From Chitinophagaceae bacterium (GTDB lineage: Bacteria; Bacteroidota; Bacteroidia; Chitinophagales; Chitinophagaceae), in NCBI GenBank assembly GCA_016786845.1, contig JAEUVB010000016.1, forward strand, positions 226,206 through 290,205: 64,000 bases of DNA, written 5' to 3'. A program made the position numbers and the translations under genes. This document shows, one piece after another, positions 27,789 through 37,058 of the stretch. Each line of letters starts with the position of its first letter. Within the stretch, counting starts at the first letter, position 1. Under the pieces are notes generated by a model. The model had not been told where the DNA came from. It searched no databases and worked only from the letters and a program-made list of their open reading frames with translations.

Positions 27789-29341
27789 TAGTTCTTATTT
27801 GTGCGGCGTAACTTAATTAATTCAAGGGTGCTTGCAGACGCTTCATCAAAAAATCCATCTCCAAAATTTCTGTTGAAAGTGCCATCCTCTAAATAAGTCA
27901 TAGCATAGGGTTGTTGATCTATTTCTTTTACAAAATAGCAAACAGTGAAAGGGTTATCGTTTGGTGCTTTAGCAAACTCATTGTTCGCTACTAAAACCTG
28001 AGTACGTCTGAGGATATATTCGGAATGTGTTTCAACAATAAAATTTAATCCATAATGTTGATTTGCTTCCAAAAATAGTTCCGCTAATATGCTCTGAAGT
28101 GCGGGGTGCAAATTAAGTTCCGGTTCTTCAATAACTATTAGATGACTCCCTATGTTCCCTGATTCATATATTTGATTTCGGACTCCTCGAATGATGCAGG
28201 CTATTCTTAAGATAATTAACATTGCCTGAACTGAACCCATTCCTTTATCAGCCAAATGAATTTCAACCTCATGAGATTTTACTTTAAACTCATATGCCTC
28301 GCCTGCAAACATATTTATTTCGAAAACATCGCCAATTTCAAACTTTTTCATCCATTTTTCAATAAACAATAGCTCCTTTTCCCCCTTAGTTAGCTTTAAT
28401 TGATAAGTCTCATGAATGGCTTGTGCCAAAGCATTGTTTTTATCCCGAATAGCAAATAGGGCAGATTGTTTTGCGGTACTTGCAGGGAGATATTCAATTG
28501 AAAAATTTCTGATCATATTAAAGAAATGTTCAAATGTAGTTTCAAAGCGATCGGGATTATATTCTTTAAATCCCCTCAATTTGTCAAAAATTTCGGAGAC
28601 CTCCGTTCCTTCCTGGGATTTTTTAAACTCTATATCATGCGAAGATTTTGTGTTCGAGATTACTGTGCGCACAATATCGACCAGTGACATCCCCAAGTCA
28701 AATTCACCCTCCACTGTAAAATGAATCTCCGGCGCCGATGCATCCTGAATCTCATGCAAAAGTTCAATTTTTTCTTCCAAATCGCTCAATTCAGAATTTA
28801 GTTCAATAAACTCTCTACTTGTTTTTTTGAGGATGGTGGTTGCTAAATAGTTTTTTATTTCTTCAATGCGATCCATCAATTCCATGATTGGTTTACCTGT
28901 AGTGCTTAGGTTTATTTGGATACCATTCAACTTGGCAATTCTCAGGGTTTTAGATAATAAATCGAAACTATACTCAATCATTCCCGTGGTTTCCGTTATT
29001 TTCAAAGTGCGAACAAATCCGTATGTCATTTCCGGCTCTCCGCCGATAGTAATCACGATTGAGTAATTTTCAATCGACTGCGAAAATTCAATTTCTCTTT
29101 CTTTCGCATTCCTGCACAAAGCCCTTCCGAAGGTCACGATATTAGCATCTTCTAATACGCTATTACCAAATGGGAATTGAAATATATTATCTGATTTGAA
29201 ATAGTTACTTATAAGTATGAGTGCCTTAACCAAGGTAGATTTCCCTGAATTATTTCTGCCTACAAGGAAAGTAATTCCTTTGTATTCCAAATCTTTTAAC
29301 TCTTTAAACCGCCTGAAATTTTTAAAGCCTATTTTATTCAT
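27788..29341 (-). CDS. AAA/ABC-type ATPase of the OLD-like class
   Basis: 517 aa. Walker A is GRNNSGKST (28-36), followed by a helical insertion, an ABC-signature-like LADKGMGSVQ, Walker B LIVIEEPELNLHP and the H-switch FIVETHSEYILRR. This is the SMC/ABC-like ATPase type found in OLD, RloA and PtuA proteins, here without the TOPRIM nuclease domain of true OLD. The ATG at 29341 lies 10 bp after the WYL gene; an upstream in-frame start would overlap that gene. It is probably the sensor or motor of a pair with the next gene. Confidence 0.88.
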   Translation of the reverse strand: MNKIGFKNFRRFKELKDLEYKGITFLVGRNNSGKSTLVKALILISNYFKSDNIFQFPFGNSVLEDANIVTFGRALCRNAKEREIEFSQSIENYSIVITIGGEPEMTYGFVRTLKITETTGMIEYSFDLLSKTLRIAKLNGIQINLSTTGKPIMELMDRIEEIKNYLATTILKKTSREFIELNSELSDLEEKIELLHEIQDASAPEIHFTVEGEFDLGMSLVDIVRTVISNTKSSHDIEFKKSQEGTEVSEIFDKLRGFKEYNPDRFETTFEHFFNMIRNFSIEYLPASTAKQSALFAIRDKNNALAQAIHETYQLKLTKGEKELLFIEKWMKKFEIGDVFEINMFAGEAYEFKVKSHEVEIHLADKGMGSVQAMLIILRIACIIRGVRNQIYESGNIGSHLIVIEEPELNLHPALQSILAELFLEANQHYGLNFIVETHSEYILRRTQVLVANNEFAKAPNDNPFTVCYFVKEIDQQPYAMTYLEDGTFNRNFGDGFFDEASASTLELIKLRRTNKN

Positions 29342-29351
29342 AGTGCAAATT

Positions 29352-30395
29352 TTATACTTTACTGTGCAACTTATCTGCACTCTTTATTTTATAATTCTTA
29401 TTGATTGCTTTTATTCTATTTTTAATTCGATCCCTTAAGAACTTTGGCTCTATCACTTCCACCCCTTCCCCATAAGAAAGTATCAATGATTCCAGTTCAT
29501 AATTAGGAATTAAATCTAGTGAAATAAGTGTGTGGGCTTTTTCATTTCCTTTCAGTTTTTGTGATCCGTGAAGGGGTTTTGTCTGTATATAGGGATAAAG
29601 CGTATTACTAATCCTTAATACTATATGTTCTATGTTGCCATTATTTTCTAACGTAACACCTACGATATCTTCAAAGTATTCATTGAAGTCAATGGTCTCA
29701 TTGGGAATGAATTTCTTTTTAATTTCATTAATTGATATGATTCTATCCAAAGCGAGATTCATAATAAACAGGCTTGTGTCATTCTTTCCGAATACATACC
29801 ACCTGTTGTTGTATTGTTTTAAGAAGTACGGATGGAAATTAATAGTCTGAGAATCCTCCTGCTTGAAACTTTTGTATTCAATTTTAAGCGCCCTTTTGTA
29901 CAAAATAGAATTGTAGATGGGTGTGATGTGCTCCAATCCTTTCAAATAATTGTTTTGATCAAATTCAATTATTTTGTCTTCGCAATGTGATAAGCCTAAT
30001 CCGGAGTCCAAGCGTGCCGAGATTTCAGCCACCCACTCAAACTGGGGCATTCCTTTGAAACGAGAGAGCGTCTGCAGGGCTTCTTTTAATTGATTCTCTT
30101 CTGTTTCGTTCAATCCCTGATTATTGATTGAAAATGATTTATCCGAATAGCGGTAATACACTTTATGACCTTCCCTGCAATGGTCTAAAGGGATATTCCA
30201 TCCTTGCGGGCTTTCCATAAACTTGATATCCTCAAGAATCTGCCTGCGTTTTATCCCTAAATCATTTCCGGTAAATTCATGTAGGGATTTGTTACATGCT
30301 TCTATCAGATCATCTAAATAATACCTGCGTCCCGGATTGCGGAAGCACTTGTCAAGTGTTTGGTATCTGATGGTCGCATGTTTATTGGTTGCCAC
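29352..30395 (-). CDS. WYL-domain transcriptional regulator of the defence operon
   Basis: 347 aa. An N-terminal winged-helix-type region (about 1-65, YYLDDLIEACNKSL) is followed by a WYL domain (KIEYKSF, HPYFLKQYNNRWYVFG) and a WCX-like C-terminus. WYL proteins such as BrxR and CapW repress defence operons and respond to infection signals. It is the first gene of the operon, consistent with autoregulation. The start codon is GTG; the only nearby ATG is followed at once by a stop. No clear operator was found upstream. Confidence 0.9.
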   Translation of the reverse strand: MATNKHATIRYQTLDKCFRNPGRRYYLDDLIEACNKSLHEFTGNDLGIKRRQILEDIKFMESPQGWNIPLDHCREGHKVYYRYSDKSFSINNQGLNETEENQLKEALQTLSRFKGMPQFEWVAEISARLDSGLGLSHCEDKIIEFDQNNYLKGLEHITPIYNSILYKRALKIEYKSFKQEDSQTINFHPYFLKQYNNRWYVFGKNDTSLFIMNLALDRIISINEIKKKFIPNETIDFNEYFEDIVGVTLENNGNIEHIVLRISNTLYPYIQTKPLHGSQKLKGNEKAHTLISLDLIPNYELESLILSYGEGVEVIEPKFLRDRIKNRIKAINKNYKIKSADKLHSKV

Positions 30396-30516
30396 TATTT
30401 CATATTTTCGTAAATGAATATAATTATTTGGCTTCTTTAGTCATCACAACAAGAATTGAGCCTCTGACTCCATTTAAACACAAATAATATTCTTTGTACA
30501 ATAATACGAATTTTGA

Positions 30517-30544
30517 TTGACTCCTTCTTATTCTCATATCTTTA
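30517..30544 (+). promoter_or_regulatory. Promoter (TTG-N17-TATCTTTA)
   Basis: TTG at 30517-30519 and TATCTTTA at 30537-30544 with 17-bp spacing, one mismatch in the -7 box. It makes an in-frame ATG at 30544 too early and supports starting the next gene at 30580. Confidence 0.55.
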
Positions 30545-30579
30545 TGGAATCCCGCATCTTTGCACTGAATCCCATCCCC

Positions 30580-31719
30580 ATGTACCCCCTCTCCCTCCTC
30601 CTCTCCCTCCTCCTCCCCCTTCTCCTCGGAATGCTCTCTGCCCGCGCCGATTTACCTTATCATCCCTTGAGCTATACATTAAGCACCTCTAAGTCGGCTT
30701 ATCTCGAAGGAGAGCGCATCGACTTTATCCTCACCATACGGAATAACGATGAAGCCAGGACCTGGCCGGTCATTACACCGGGAGGACAAAACAGCGGGCA
30801 AAAAGTCATCTATCTCAGGGTATTGGATCCGAACCGGCCACAGACCATTATCCTCGCCGAAGAAAGTCGCGAGATGACCATGTCCATCAAGTCTCTCGGC
30901 ATCAATGGAATGGAATACTTGAAACCGGGTGAAGAAATCAAGATTCCGTTTTATTGGAACGATCGCGAACGATATTTGACCCATCCCGAAGCCCATCATG
31001 CTTTCAACAGGCCGCTCTTTTCAGGTGAATTTGATTTTCAGGCCTTCTATAACCCTTTCGGAAGCGGAGTCGGCGATTCACTGTATCACCTGATGAACAG
31101 TACCGATGATGAACAGTCTGCGACGAAACTAAACTTTCTGGGCGCCGAACTCAGTCAGCCGCTTCGAGTGAAGATTTTAAAAGCCCCTCCGGGTATCATT
31201 CATATTCAACAGTATGAGTTTATCTGTAAAGCGCGCGACGGTCAAACAGATGGACAATTTCTCTACTACACTCAAAGTATAAACGATACGAATTTGGTGC
31301 ATATCTCCAATACCAATATAGGCAGCTCCCGCGTCACCTTCGACTATACCATGCATTGGCCCAGCCGAAGGGTAGAATGGATCAACCGAAGAGAGGATGG
31401 CAGTGTGTATATCTACAAAAAACGAAATGAAAACGGATGCCCCACCGAATATTATGGATGGGAATATCAGATCAACGACCCCAATAAATTATACAAGAAA
31501 GTAGATACCAATGGATATGGCTCGATTCATGAAATACTGTACTATCTAGATGGCCGAATTCGCTGGGAGCAAGACTGGAACAAGCAGACCATGATCTATA
31601 CGCATACATTGTATGTCTACAATAAAGAATTGAAGTTGTTGAGAAAAAAGAAAACCGAAAGTCCGTATAAAATTCCGTGTGAGGTTTATTTAGAATTGAT
31701 GGAAGGTGAGGCAGATTGA
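30580..31719 (+). CDS. Secreted protein of unknown function
   Basis: 379 aa from the ATG at 30580. The leader is a leucine-rich signal peptide (MYPLSLLLSLLLPLLLG) encoded by an uninterrupted pyrimidine tract. The mature part begins with an immunoglobulin-like stretch (LEGERIDFILTIRN) and ends with tyrosine-rich strand repeats resembling the YWTG-type antitoxin/RHS-like lines (GCPTEYYGWEYQIND, SIHEILYYLDGRIRWEQDW). No enzyme motif is seen. It is the first ordinary-composition gene after the defence island. Confidence 0.75.
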   Translation: MYPLSLLLSLLLPLLLGMLSARADLPYHPLSYTLSTSKSAYLEGERIDFILTIRNNDEARTWPVITPGGQNSGQKVIYLRVLDPNRPQTIILAEESREMTMSIKSLGINGMEYLKPGEEIKIPFYWNDRERYLTHPEAHHAFNRPLFSGEFDFQAFYNPFGSGVGDSLYHLMNSTDDEQSATKLNFLGAELSQPLRVKILKAPPGIIHIQQYEFICKARDGQTDGQFLYYTQSINDTNLVHISNTNIGSSRVTFDYTMHWPSRRVEWINRREDGSVYIYKKRNENGCPTEYYGWEYQINDPNKLYKKVDTNGYGSIHEILYYLDGRIRWEQDWNKQTMIYTHTLYVYNKELKLLRKKKTESPYKIPCEVYLELMEGEAD

Positions 31720-31767
31720 AAATAAAATATAAGTCGTATACCCGGCGTACAGGTGCTTCATCCGCCA

Positions 31768-33357
31768 TTATCGCCTTTTCAACAAAATGCCCGCTTTATT
31801 TCGGCTTTGATAGAATGTATAAAAGTCCTTTCTGAATCCGGATAACATGGCTTGCACACAGGAATCTTGCAAACTGTATGCATTCAAATTCTGAAGCAAG
31901 ATAAAATCAATCTTACGTCCAATCTGTTTTTCATAATCCTTTACCTCACCACATGGCGGATAGTTGCCGGGTATCATACCGGATATGCTTTCACGCGGAT
32001 TCTTTCCCGATAGCCAATTCACCGGAAAATAGTTGATCTCCGCTTCATAGTTCATCAGCATGATGAGATGTTTATTTTGATACGCTCCCGCAAAATCGCT
32101 GAAGTGGATAAAGGAACCATCCTTTTGAAAAAGACTATCGCCCTCGGCACGACTATGCCAATCGTTCATATGCAAGTTGAGCACCACGCTTTTGTCGGGA
32201 ATAAAATTTGCCGCCTTCATGATCTCCTGACCCACACGATCGGCCTGCATCACATAGGGAAAACGAAGAATGAGAAAACACGTCGCAATGGCGAAGCTCA
32301 ATCCTGTGAAAATCATTCGACTGGCCGAATTCCAATTCCTTCCGGCGAGATAGATGAGCATAAATACCCAGGGTAAAAATGCTAATCGAATATCGATGGA
32401 ACCCGCACCGCCGATACTGTGGGGACAAGTGATGTATGAAAACAAAGTAAACCCTACCATGAAAAGCATGACCTTTCCCACCCCTGACATTTTTACTTTG
32501 TCTTTATGAAATAGGCTCCAAATTGTATATCCAAGGATAGTCAGTCCAACACCCACAGCTGGGTATACTTCCGCATGCCGGGTACTTTGCAGGGTCCACC
32601 CTCGAAAAAAGGCCATTAATTTTTGGGTATAGGTCCATGCATGAGGTTCTGTACCTGTGCCTCGTTTGACCATGAATAACAAAATGAAAAAAGCAGCCGG
32701 CAGGAAAATCAGAACCAGGGTGGAGATTTCCTGCAGCATTTTATCGCGTACCGGATTCAGCAATAATTGATAATGATCCAGAAGCCATATGAAACCGATG
32801 ATGAGCATGGCATATACTGCAGGCATCCCATGAGCAAATGCGGTGGTCAATAACAGCACACTGATCTTTAATTGAAAAAAGGGCGTCGGTGATTCGAGTC
32901 GTTGACGAATGTATAGTGCCGTGGTCCAAAACATCAACCCTAAAGCCAGTACATAATTATAAAACCCTTGCTGAAAGGGAAGATTGAAGACGAAAGGGAA
33001 AAACAATAAACTCAGAAAGGCATTATTCGGATTTGCAGCGCGCACCAAGGCACGAAATCCATAAGCAAAAACTAAAACATAAAGTATCTGAAATAATTTA
33101 TCGGCCAACCAGGGCGGAAAAAATTGCAAGAACCCTCCGATGAGGATATGACTCATCCAGTTGGGATCTATAGCCCGATTGACCGTATAAAACTCCTGAT
33201 AGAATGCTCGCTCCTGGCCAAGAACCATATCGAAAAGAACTTTGGCATTGTAGGTATGGCTGGCGCCATCTCCGGTGATATAATATTTTGGGATGACGAT
33301 GATACTCAGAGCCAACAGCACCATCAGGTGAAAAAAATATTTCTCGTATCGAAGCAT
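31768..33357 (-). CDS. Multi-spanning membrane protein, possible glycosyltransferase-like
   Basis: 529 aa from the ATG at 33357; an in-frame start 23 codons upstream is possible. About ten to twelve hydrophobic segments fill residues 10-390 and a soluble C-terminal domain of about 120 residues follows. The topology resembles GT-C-type membrane glycosyltransferases, but the expected catalytic aspartate loop is not obvious, so the activity is unproven. It stands alone on this strand between unrelated genes. Confidence 0.7.
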   Translation of the reverse strand: MLRYEKYFFHLMVLLALSIIVIPKYYITGDGASHTYNAKVLFDMVLGQERAFYQEFYTVNRAIDPNWMSHILIGGFLQFFPPWLADKLFQILYVLVFAYGFRALVRAANPNNAFLSLLFFPFVFNLPFQQGFYNYVLALGLMFWTTALYIRQRLESPTPFFQLKISVLLLTTAFAHGMPAVYAMLIIGFIWLLDHYQLLLNPVRDKMLQEISTLVLIFLPAAFFILLFMVKRGTGTEPHAWTYTQKLMAFFRGWTLQSTRHAEVYPAVGVGLTILGYTIWSLFHKDKVKMSGVGKVMLFMVGFTLFSYITCPHSIGGAGSIDIRLAFLPWVFMLIYLAGRNWNSASRMIFTGLSFAIATCFLILRFPYVMQADRVGQEIMKAANFIPDKSVVLNLHMNDWHSRAEGDSLFQKDGSFIHFSDFAGAYQNKHLIMLMNYEAEINYFPVNWLSGKNPRESISGMIPGNYPPCGEVKDYEKQIGRKIDFILLQNLNAYSLQDSCVQAMLSGFRKDFYTFYQSRNKAGILLKRR

Positions 33358-33541
33358 GTGAGACAGGTCATAAAGATAATCAAGCCCATGGATTTTTATA
33401 GTTGGAATCCGATAGGTCCCCGGCATATGCTGACCACTTTCTTTGAATCAGAGAATTGAATGGTATCCTGTCAAAATATTCCTTGAGTTTATGTAGGCCT
33501 TGCTTAAAACAACACTAAGGGTATCTGAAGAAATCCCAATT

Positions 33542-35785
33542 TTATACCGTCTGCATCCTTTTTAAGTGCCCCAATGCCATACGGAGTTGCGTCCAGGTGT
33601 AGGCTCCATCCAAACGGTCACGAAGCGCAGTCAGACCCGCATCAGTTTCCGATTGCATGGCTTCATGGGCCACGCGAATCTTTTCCAGGTCTGCCTCTTC
33701 CAAAAAACGACTGATCTCGAGTTCTCCATTCTGCACATATTGAAACAGATGGTTTTCAATGGTGCTGTTGACATATCCCCGAATCTTCGCAATCTCTTCT
33801 ATCGATTTGCCGGCCATAAAATAAGCCAGTGATTCTTTAGCACTATCCCCTGCCGTTTTCTTTTTGATGACCTCAATGGCTTTGTCTTTCTTAAATGGTT
33901 GCAAATCGGTCGCGATGAGTGCGCCATTGTAACTCGCTTTCTGAAGTGTATCCATTTTATGCCACCATCCGGATTCTACTTGCTGAACAATGGCCATATA
34001 CTTTTTTGTTCGCTGCTTGCTGTCCAAAGATGCCGCATATTGCTGCAGCGGTTGAAGCAGGTTTTCATGTATCTGTTTCGTAAAATACGCAATGGCTTTG
34101 GCAGCCCGGTCTGAAATTTTCCTTTCATCCTTGGTAAATATGGCATCATTCATCAACATCTGAAGTTCACTTCGGAATTTATTGGCCACGATTTCCTGCT
34201 CATGACATTGCGTGACAAAATCTTTGATCGTCGCAATGATTTTCTCATTCTCTCTGAGGTTCTTTGTGATTAAAGTGGCCTCTTCAAGCTGATAAGCATA
34301 GTCTTTCATTTTATGCCAGTCGAACATCGCCTGCAAGACTTTTTGCTGATACTTGATTTTTTCTTCATTCAGTAATTGAGTTAAGGATTCAGGGTCAAGT
34401 TCGCCGCTGTTAAAATGATAAATTCTATTGTCTGTATGTAAAGCTCTGGGCGTAATACGGGAATGCAATACCAGGCCATCGAGCGAGGTGCATCGGCTCA
34501 GCGCCACATAGACTTGGCCGGGAGCAAATGATTCTCCGGCATCGATGATCGCATTTTCGAACGTGAGCCCCTGGCTCTTATGTATGGTAATGGCCCATGC
34601 CAAACGCAGGGGGTACTGAGTAAAACTTCCTGCAATTTTTTCTTCAATCTCATTCTTCTCATCATTGTGGGTATAGCTGATATTATCCCATGTCTCCTGT
34701 TCCACCTGCAGGACCTCATCGGTATCCGGAAATTTCACCCAGATCTCACCATCTTCAATTTTGCAAATGGTGACAATTTTTCCATTGTAATATCTCTTTT
34801 CGGGACTGCTGTCATTTTTAATGAACATCACCTGGGCGCCTTCTTTCAATTTGAGTTCCAATGCGGTCGGGTATTGCTTGTCACCAAAGTCACCCTTCAC
34901 TTCTCCTTTAAATTCATGGGTGATGGTATTGAGTTTAAACAGTTCCTCGCGGTTAATCGCATCAGCCTTGGCATTATGTGTCGTAAGGGTAATATAGCGA
35001 TTATCGCGGTCACGAAAGTTGGGGTGGTATCGTTTATTGAGTAAATCGTAGTCTTCCGGATTGAGTTGATTGTTTCTCAGTCGATTGAGAATATCGATAA
35101 AGGCTTGTTCGTTCTGACGGTATATTTTTTTCAGTTCAATAAATACCGGCGTGCTTTGTTGCAAGACTTTGGCCTGGAAAAAAAACGGGCTCTTATAATG
35201 TTCATCCAGAAGATCTTTGTCCCGGTCGTTCACCACCGGAGGCAACTGATACAAATCGCCAATAAACAGGACCTGAACGCCGCCGAATGGCAAATTGCTT
35301 TTTCGAATGTATCGCAACGCTGTATCTATTTCGTCCAGGGTATCGCAACGCAGCATACTGACTTCATCAATGACCAACAATTCAAGTTCCTGGAATATTT
35401 TACGTTTCACGCCATTGATTCTCAGGTTTTTCAACAGGGTGTTTCGGTCTACCACATGTTCATTGAGTCCAAATCCTTTTTTAGCGTCCGGAAGATATAA
35501 ACCCAATGGAAGTTGAAAAAAGGAATGTATCGTAACACCCCCTGCATTGATGGCGGCGACGCCGGTAGGGGCCACCACGACCATATTTTTATTGCAGTGT
35601 TCTTTCAGAAATTTAAGAAAAGTAGTTTTGCCTGTACCGGCTTTTCCGGTCAGGAATATATTGCGGTCAGTTTCCGTGACCATCGCAAAGGCCAGTTTAA
35701 ACTGTTCATTTTGTTCATCAATGTACATCATGGGTTCACTCTTTGGTGTAATCCGCCTCTCCGTATTATTTTTCTTCTGTTTCAC
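33542..35785 (-). CDS. PIF1-like helicase with C-terminal helix-turn-helix domain
   Basis: 747 aa. Superfamily 1B helicase motifs: Walker A TGKAGTGKTT, VVAPTGVAAINAGG, DEVSM (LLVIDEVSMLRCD), GDLYQLPPV and the late AITIHKSQGLTFENA / YVALSRC block. The C-terminal 100 residues form a HTH-40-type domain (SLAYFMAGKSIEEIAKIRGY, ALRDRLDGAYTWTQLRMALGHL), common in Bacteroidota. It unwinds DNA 5' to 3' in replication and repair. It lies 107 bp downstream of an ssb gene on the same strand, a sensible functional partner. Confidence 0.93.
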   Translation of the reverse strand: MKQKKNNTERRITPKSEPMMYIDEQNEQFKLAFAMVTETDRNIFLTGKAGTGKTTFLKFLKEHCNKNMVVVAPTGVAAINAGGVTIHSFFQLPLGLYLPDAKKGFGLNEHVVDRNTLLKNLRINGVKRKIFQELELLVIDEVSMLRCDTLDEIDTALRYIRKSNLPFGGVQVLFIGDLYQLPPVVNDRDKDLLDEHYKSPFFFQAKVLQQSTPVFIELKKIYRQNEQAFIDILNRLRNNQLNPEDYDLLNKRYHPNFRDRDNRYITLTTHNAKADAINREELFKLNTITHEFKGEVKGDFGDKQYPTALELKLKEGAQVMFIKNDSSPEKRYYNGKIVTICKIEDGEIWVKFPDTDEVLQVEQETWDNISYTHNDEKNEIEEKIAGSFTQYPLRLAWAITIHKSQGLTFENAIIDAGESFAPGQVYVALSRCTSLDGLVLHSRITPRALHTDNRIYHFNSGELDPESLTQLLNEEKIKYQQKVLQAMFDWHKMKDYAYQLEEATLITKNLRENEKIIATIKDFVTQCHEQEIVANKFRSELQMLMNDAIFTKDERKISDRAAKAIAYFTKQIHENLLQPLQQYAASLDSKQRTKKYMAIVQQVESGWWHKMDTLQKASYNGALIATDLQPFKKDKAIEVIKKKTAGDSAKESLAYFMAGKSIEEIAKIRGYVNSTIENHLFQYVQNGELEISRFLEEADLEKIRVAHEAMQSETDAGLTALRDRLDGAYTWTQLRMALGHLKRMQTV

Positions 35786-35892
35786 TTTGTCCGTTCCTAC
35801 AAAGTAAATTAATTTTTCCCACTAGGCGGGAGATAAAAAGTTAACCACACCCGAATGAATATGGTTAACTTTCTGTTTGAGTCGGAAACGTC

Positions 35893-36237
35893 TTAAGCCA
35901 TTTCCTTTTTGTCCAACAGCAGGATCTCATTGACTTGAACTTCCGTGATGTATTTCTTGACACCGGTATTATCCGTATAATCACGGTGTACCAGTTTACC
36001 TTCTATCGCAATTTCGCTTCCTTTTTGGAGATATTTCTCCGCAATCTCTGCTACCTTTCCCCAGGCAATGACATTATGCCATTGGGTTTCGGTTACTTTT
36101 TCACCTTGCTGGTTGCGATAGGTTTCACTGGTCGCCATACTAAAACGGGCCAGCTTTTTTCCGGTTTCAAGATTTTTAATCTCGGGGCTCTTACCCAGAT
36201 TTCCAATCAGTTGAACTTTGTTTTTTAAAGCGTACAT
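35893..36237 (-). CDS. ssb: Short single-stranded DNA-binding protein
   Basis: 114 aa. The whole protein is one OB fold (LIGNLGKSPEI, ARFSMATSETYRNQQGEK, TQWHNVIAWGKVAE, EGKLVHRDYTDNTG). It lacks the acidic C-terminal tip (DDDIPF type) through which the main SSB recruits partners; it ends LLLDKKEMA. It is therefore probably a secondary SSB. It is placed just before the PIF1 helicase gene. Confidence 0.93.
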   Translation of the reverse strand: MYALKNKVQLIGNLGKSPEIKNLETGKKLARFSMATSETYRNQQGEKVTETQWHNVIAWGKVAEIAEKYLQKGSEIAIEGKLVHRDYTDNTGVKKYITEVQVNEILLLDKKEMA

Positions 36238-36607
36238 GTTGTTTGTTTTTAAGATTTACAATTTATTTATTTCGGTCTCCCAGAGTGACGTCTTGCTCAG
36301 ATTGACGATACAAATGTGGGGGCCATGGAAGTCCAAAGTCGGTATTTATTCGTTTGTAGTCGATTATAAACGTTTGCAAACGGATCATTTTCCGGAACTC
36401 TTTATTTCATTTCTAATTCTTTTCAAGATTGTATGATATCCCACCGGCTCCTATATGGATGCTGTCATTAGCCACTACGAATTTTTCCATAGCCGAACCA
36501 CAGACAAAAAATACGGAATGACAAACATTTTTCCCTGTTTGTCAAAAACCGTTTTTAAAAAGCTGCTATCGGGTATAATTTTAATTCAAAATAATCTCAG
36601 ATCGAAA
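36238..36607. promoter_or_regulatory. Divergent intergenic region with three operator-like palindromes
   Basis: Between ssb and the zinc-ribbon gene: an imperfect 22-bp palindrome at 36351-36372 (9 of 11 pairs) abuts the perfect CGTTTGCAAACG at 36371-36382, and a 9-bp inverted repeat TGACAAACA / TGTTTGTCA lies at 36519-36544 with an 8-bp spacer. All share a GTTTG element, suggesting one regulator. No RNA gene is seen. Confidence 0.6.
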
Positions 36608-36970
36608 ATGGAAACGAGAAACTGTTTGTATTGTGCCAAACCGGTTCGGGGTAGAATCGATAAAAAATTTTGTGATGATGGATGCAGAAATAGTCACCAT
36701 AATCAATCGGCCAGGGAAGGGTCAAATCATGTTCGTAATTTGATAGGGGCTCTTCGGAAAAACCGACGCATCCTCGCTTCCTATCTTACCCAACACGAAA
36801 CGGCGCGTGCCACCCGTGAACGGCTTCGGGAACATGGCTTTCTGTTTCAATACCATACCCATACATTGCAAGGAAGCAGAGGTAGGCAAGTTGTTTTTTG
36901 TTTCGACCATGGCTATCAGGTGCTCAATAAAGACTGGGTTTTGATTTTCAAAAAAATGAATGTTGATTAG
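36608..36970 (+). CDS. Zinc-ribbon protein of unknown function
   Basis: 120 aa from the ATG at 36608, chosen because METRNCLYCAKPV puts the metal motif at the N-terminus; the frame runs 51 codons further upstream without coding character. Cysteines CLYC...CDDGC form a probable treble-clef/zinc ribbon (DKKFCDDGCRNSHHN), then a basic helix (RNLIGALRKNRRIL) and a C-terminal wing. I recall similar small proteins in other Bacteroidota but no function; nucleic-acid binding is likely. Confidence 0.75.
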   Translation: METRNCLYCAKPVRGRIDKKFCDDGCRNSHHNQSAREGSNHVRNLIGALRKNRRILASYLTQHETARATRERLREHGFLFQYHTHTLQGSRGRQVVFCFDHGYQVLNKDWVLIFKKMNVD

Positions 36971-37050
36971 CGAAGAGCTGTTTAATTGGAAAGCTTTGCC
37001 CTAAGTCTTTATCCGCTCTGTACAAACACTTCATTCTCCCGCATTCGCAG

Positions 37051-37058
37051 TATGTTTG
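37051..37058 (+). promoter_or_regulatory. -7-like box (TATGTTTG) overlapping the rsgA start region
   Basis: Full TAnnTTTG match. It overlaps the TTG codon at 37056, so it conflicts with starting rsgA there. Confidence 0.4.

Noticed and set aside
31472..31768. 98-codon frame between the secreted protein and the membrane protein
   Set aside because: It overlaps the 3' end of the secreted-protein gene antisense and has no recognisable content.
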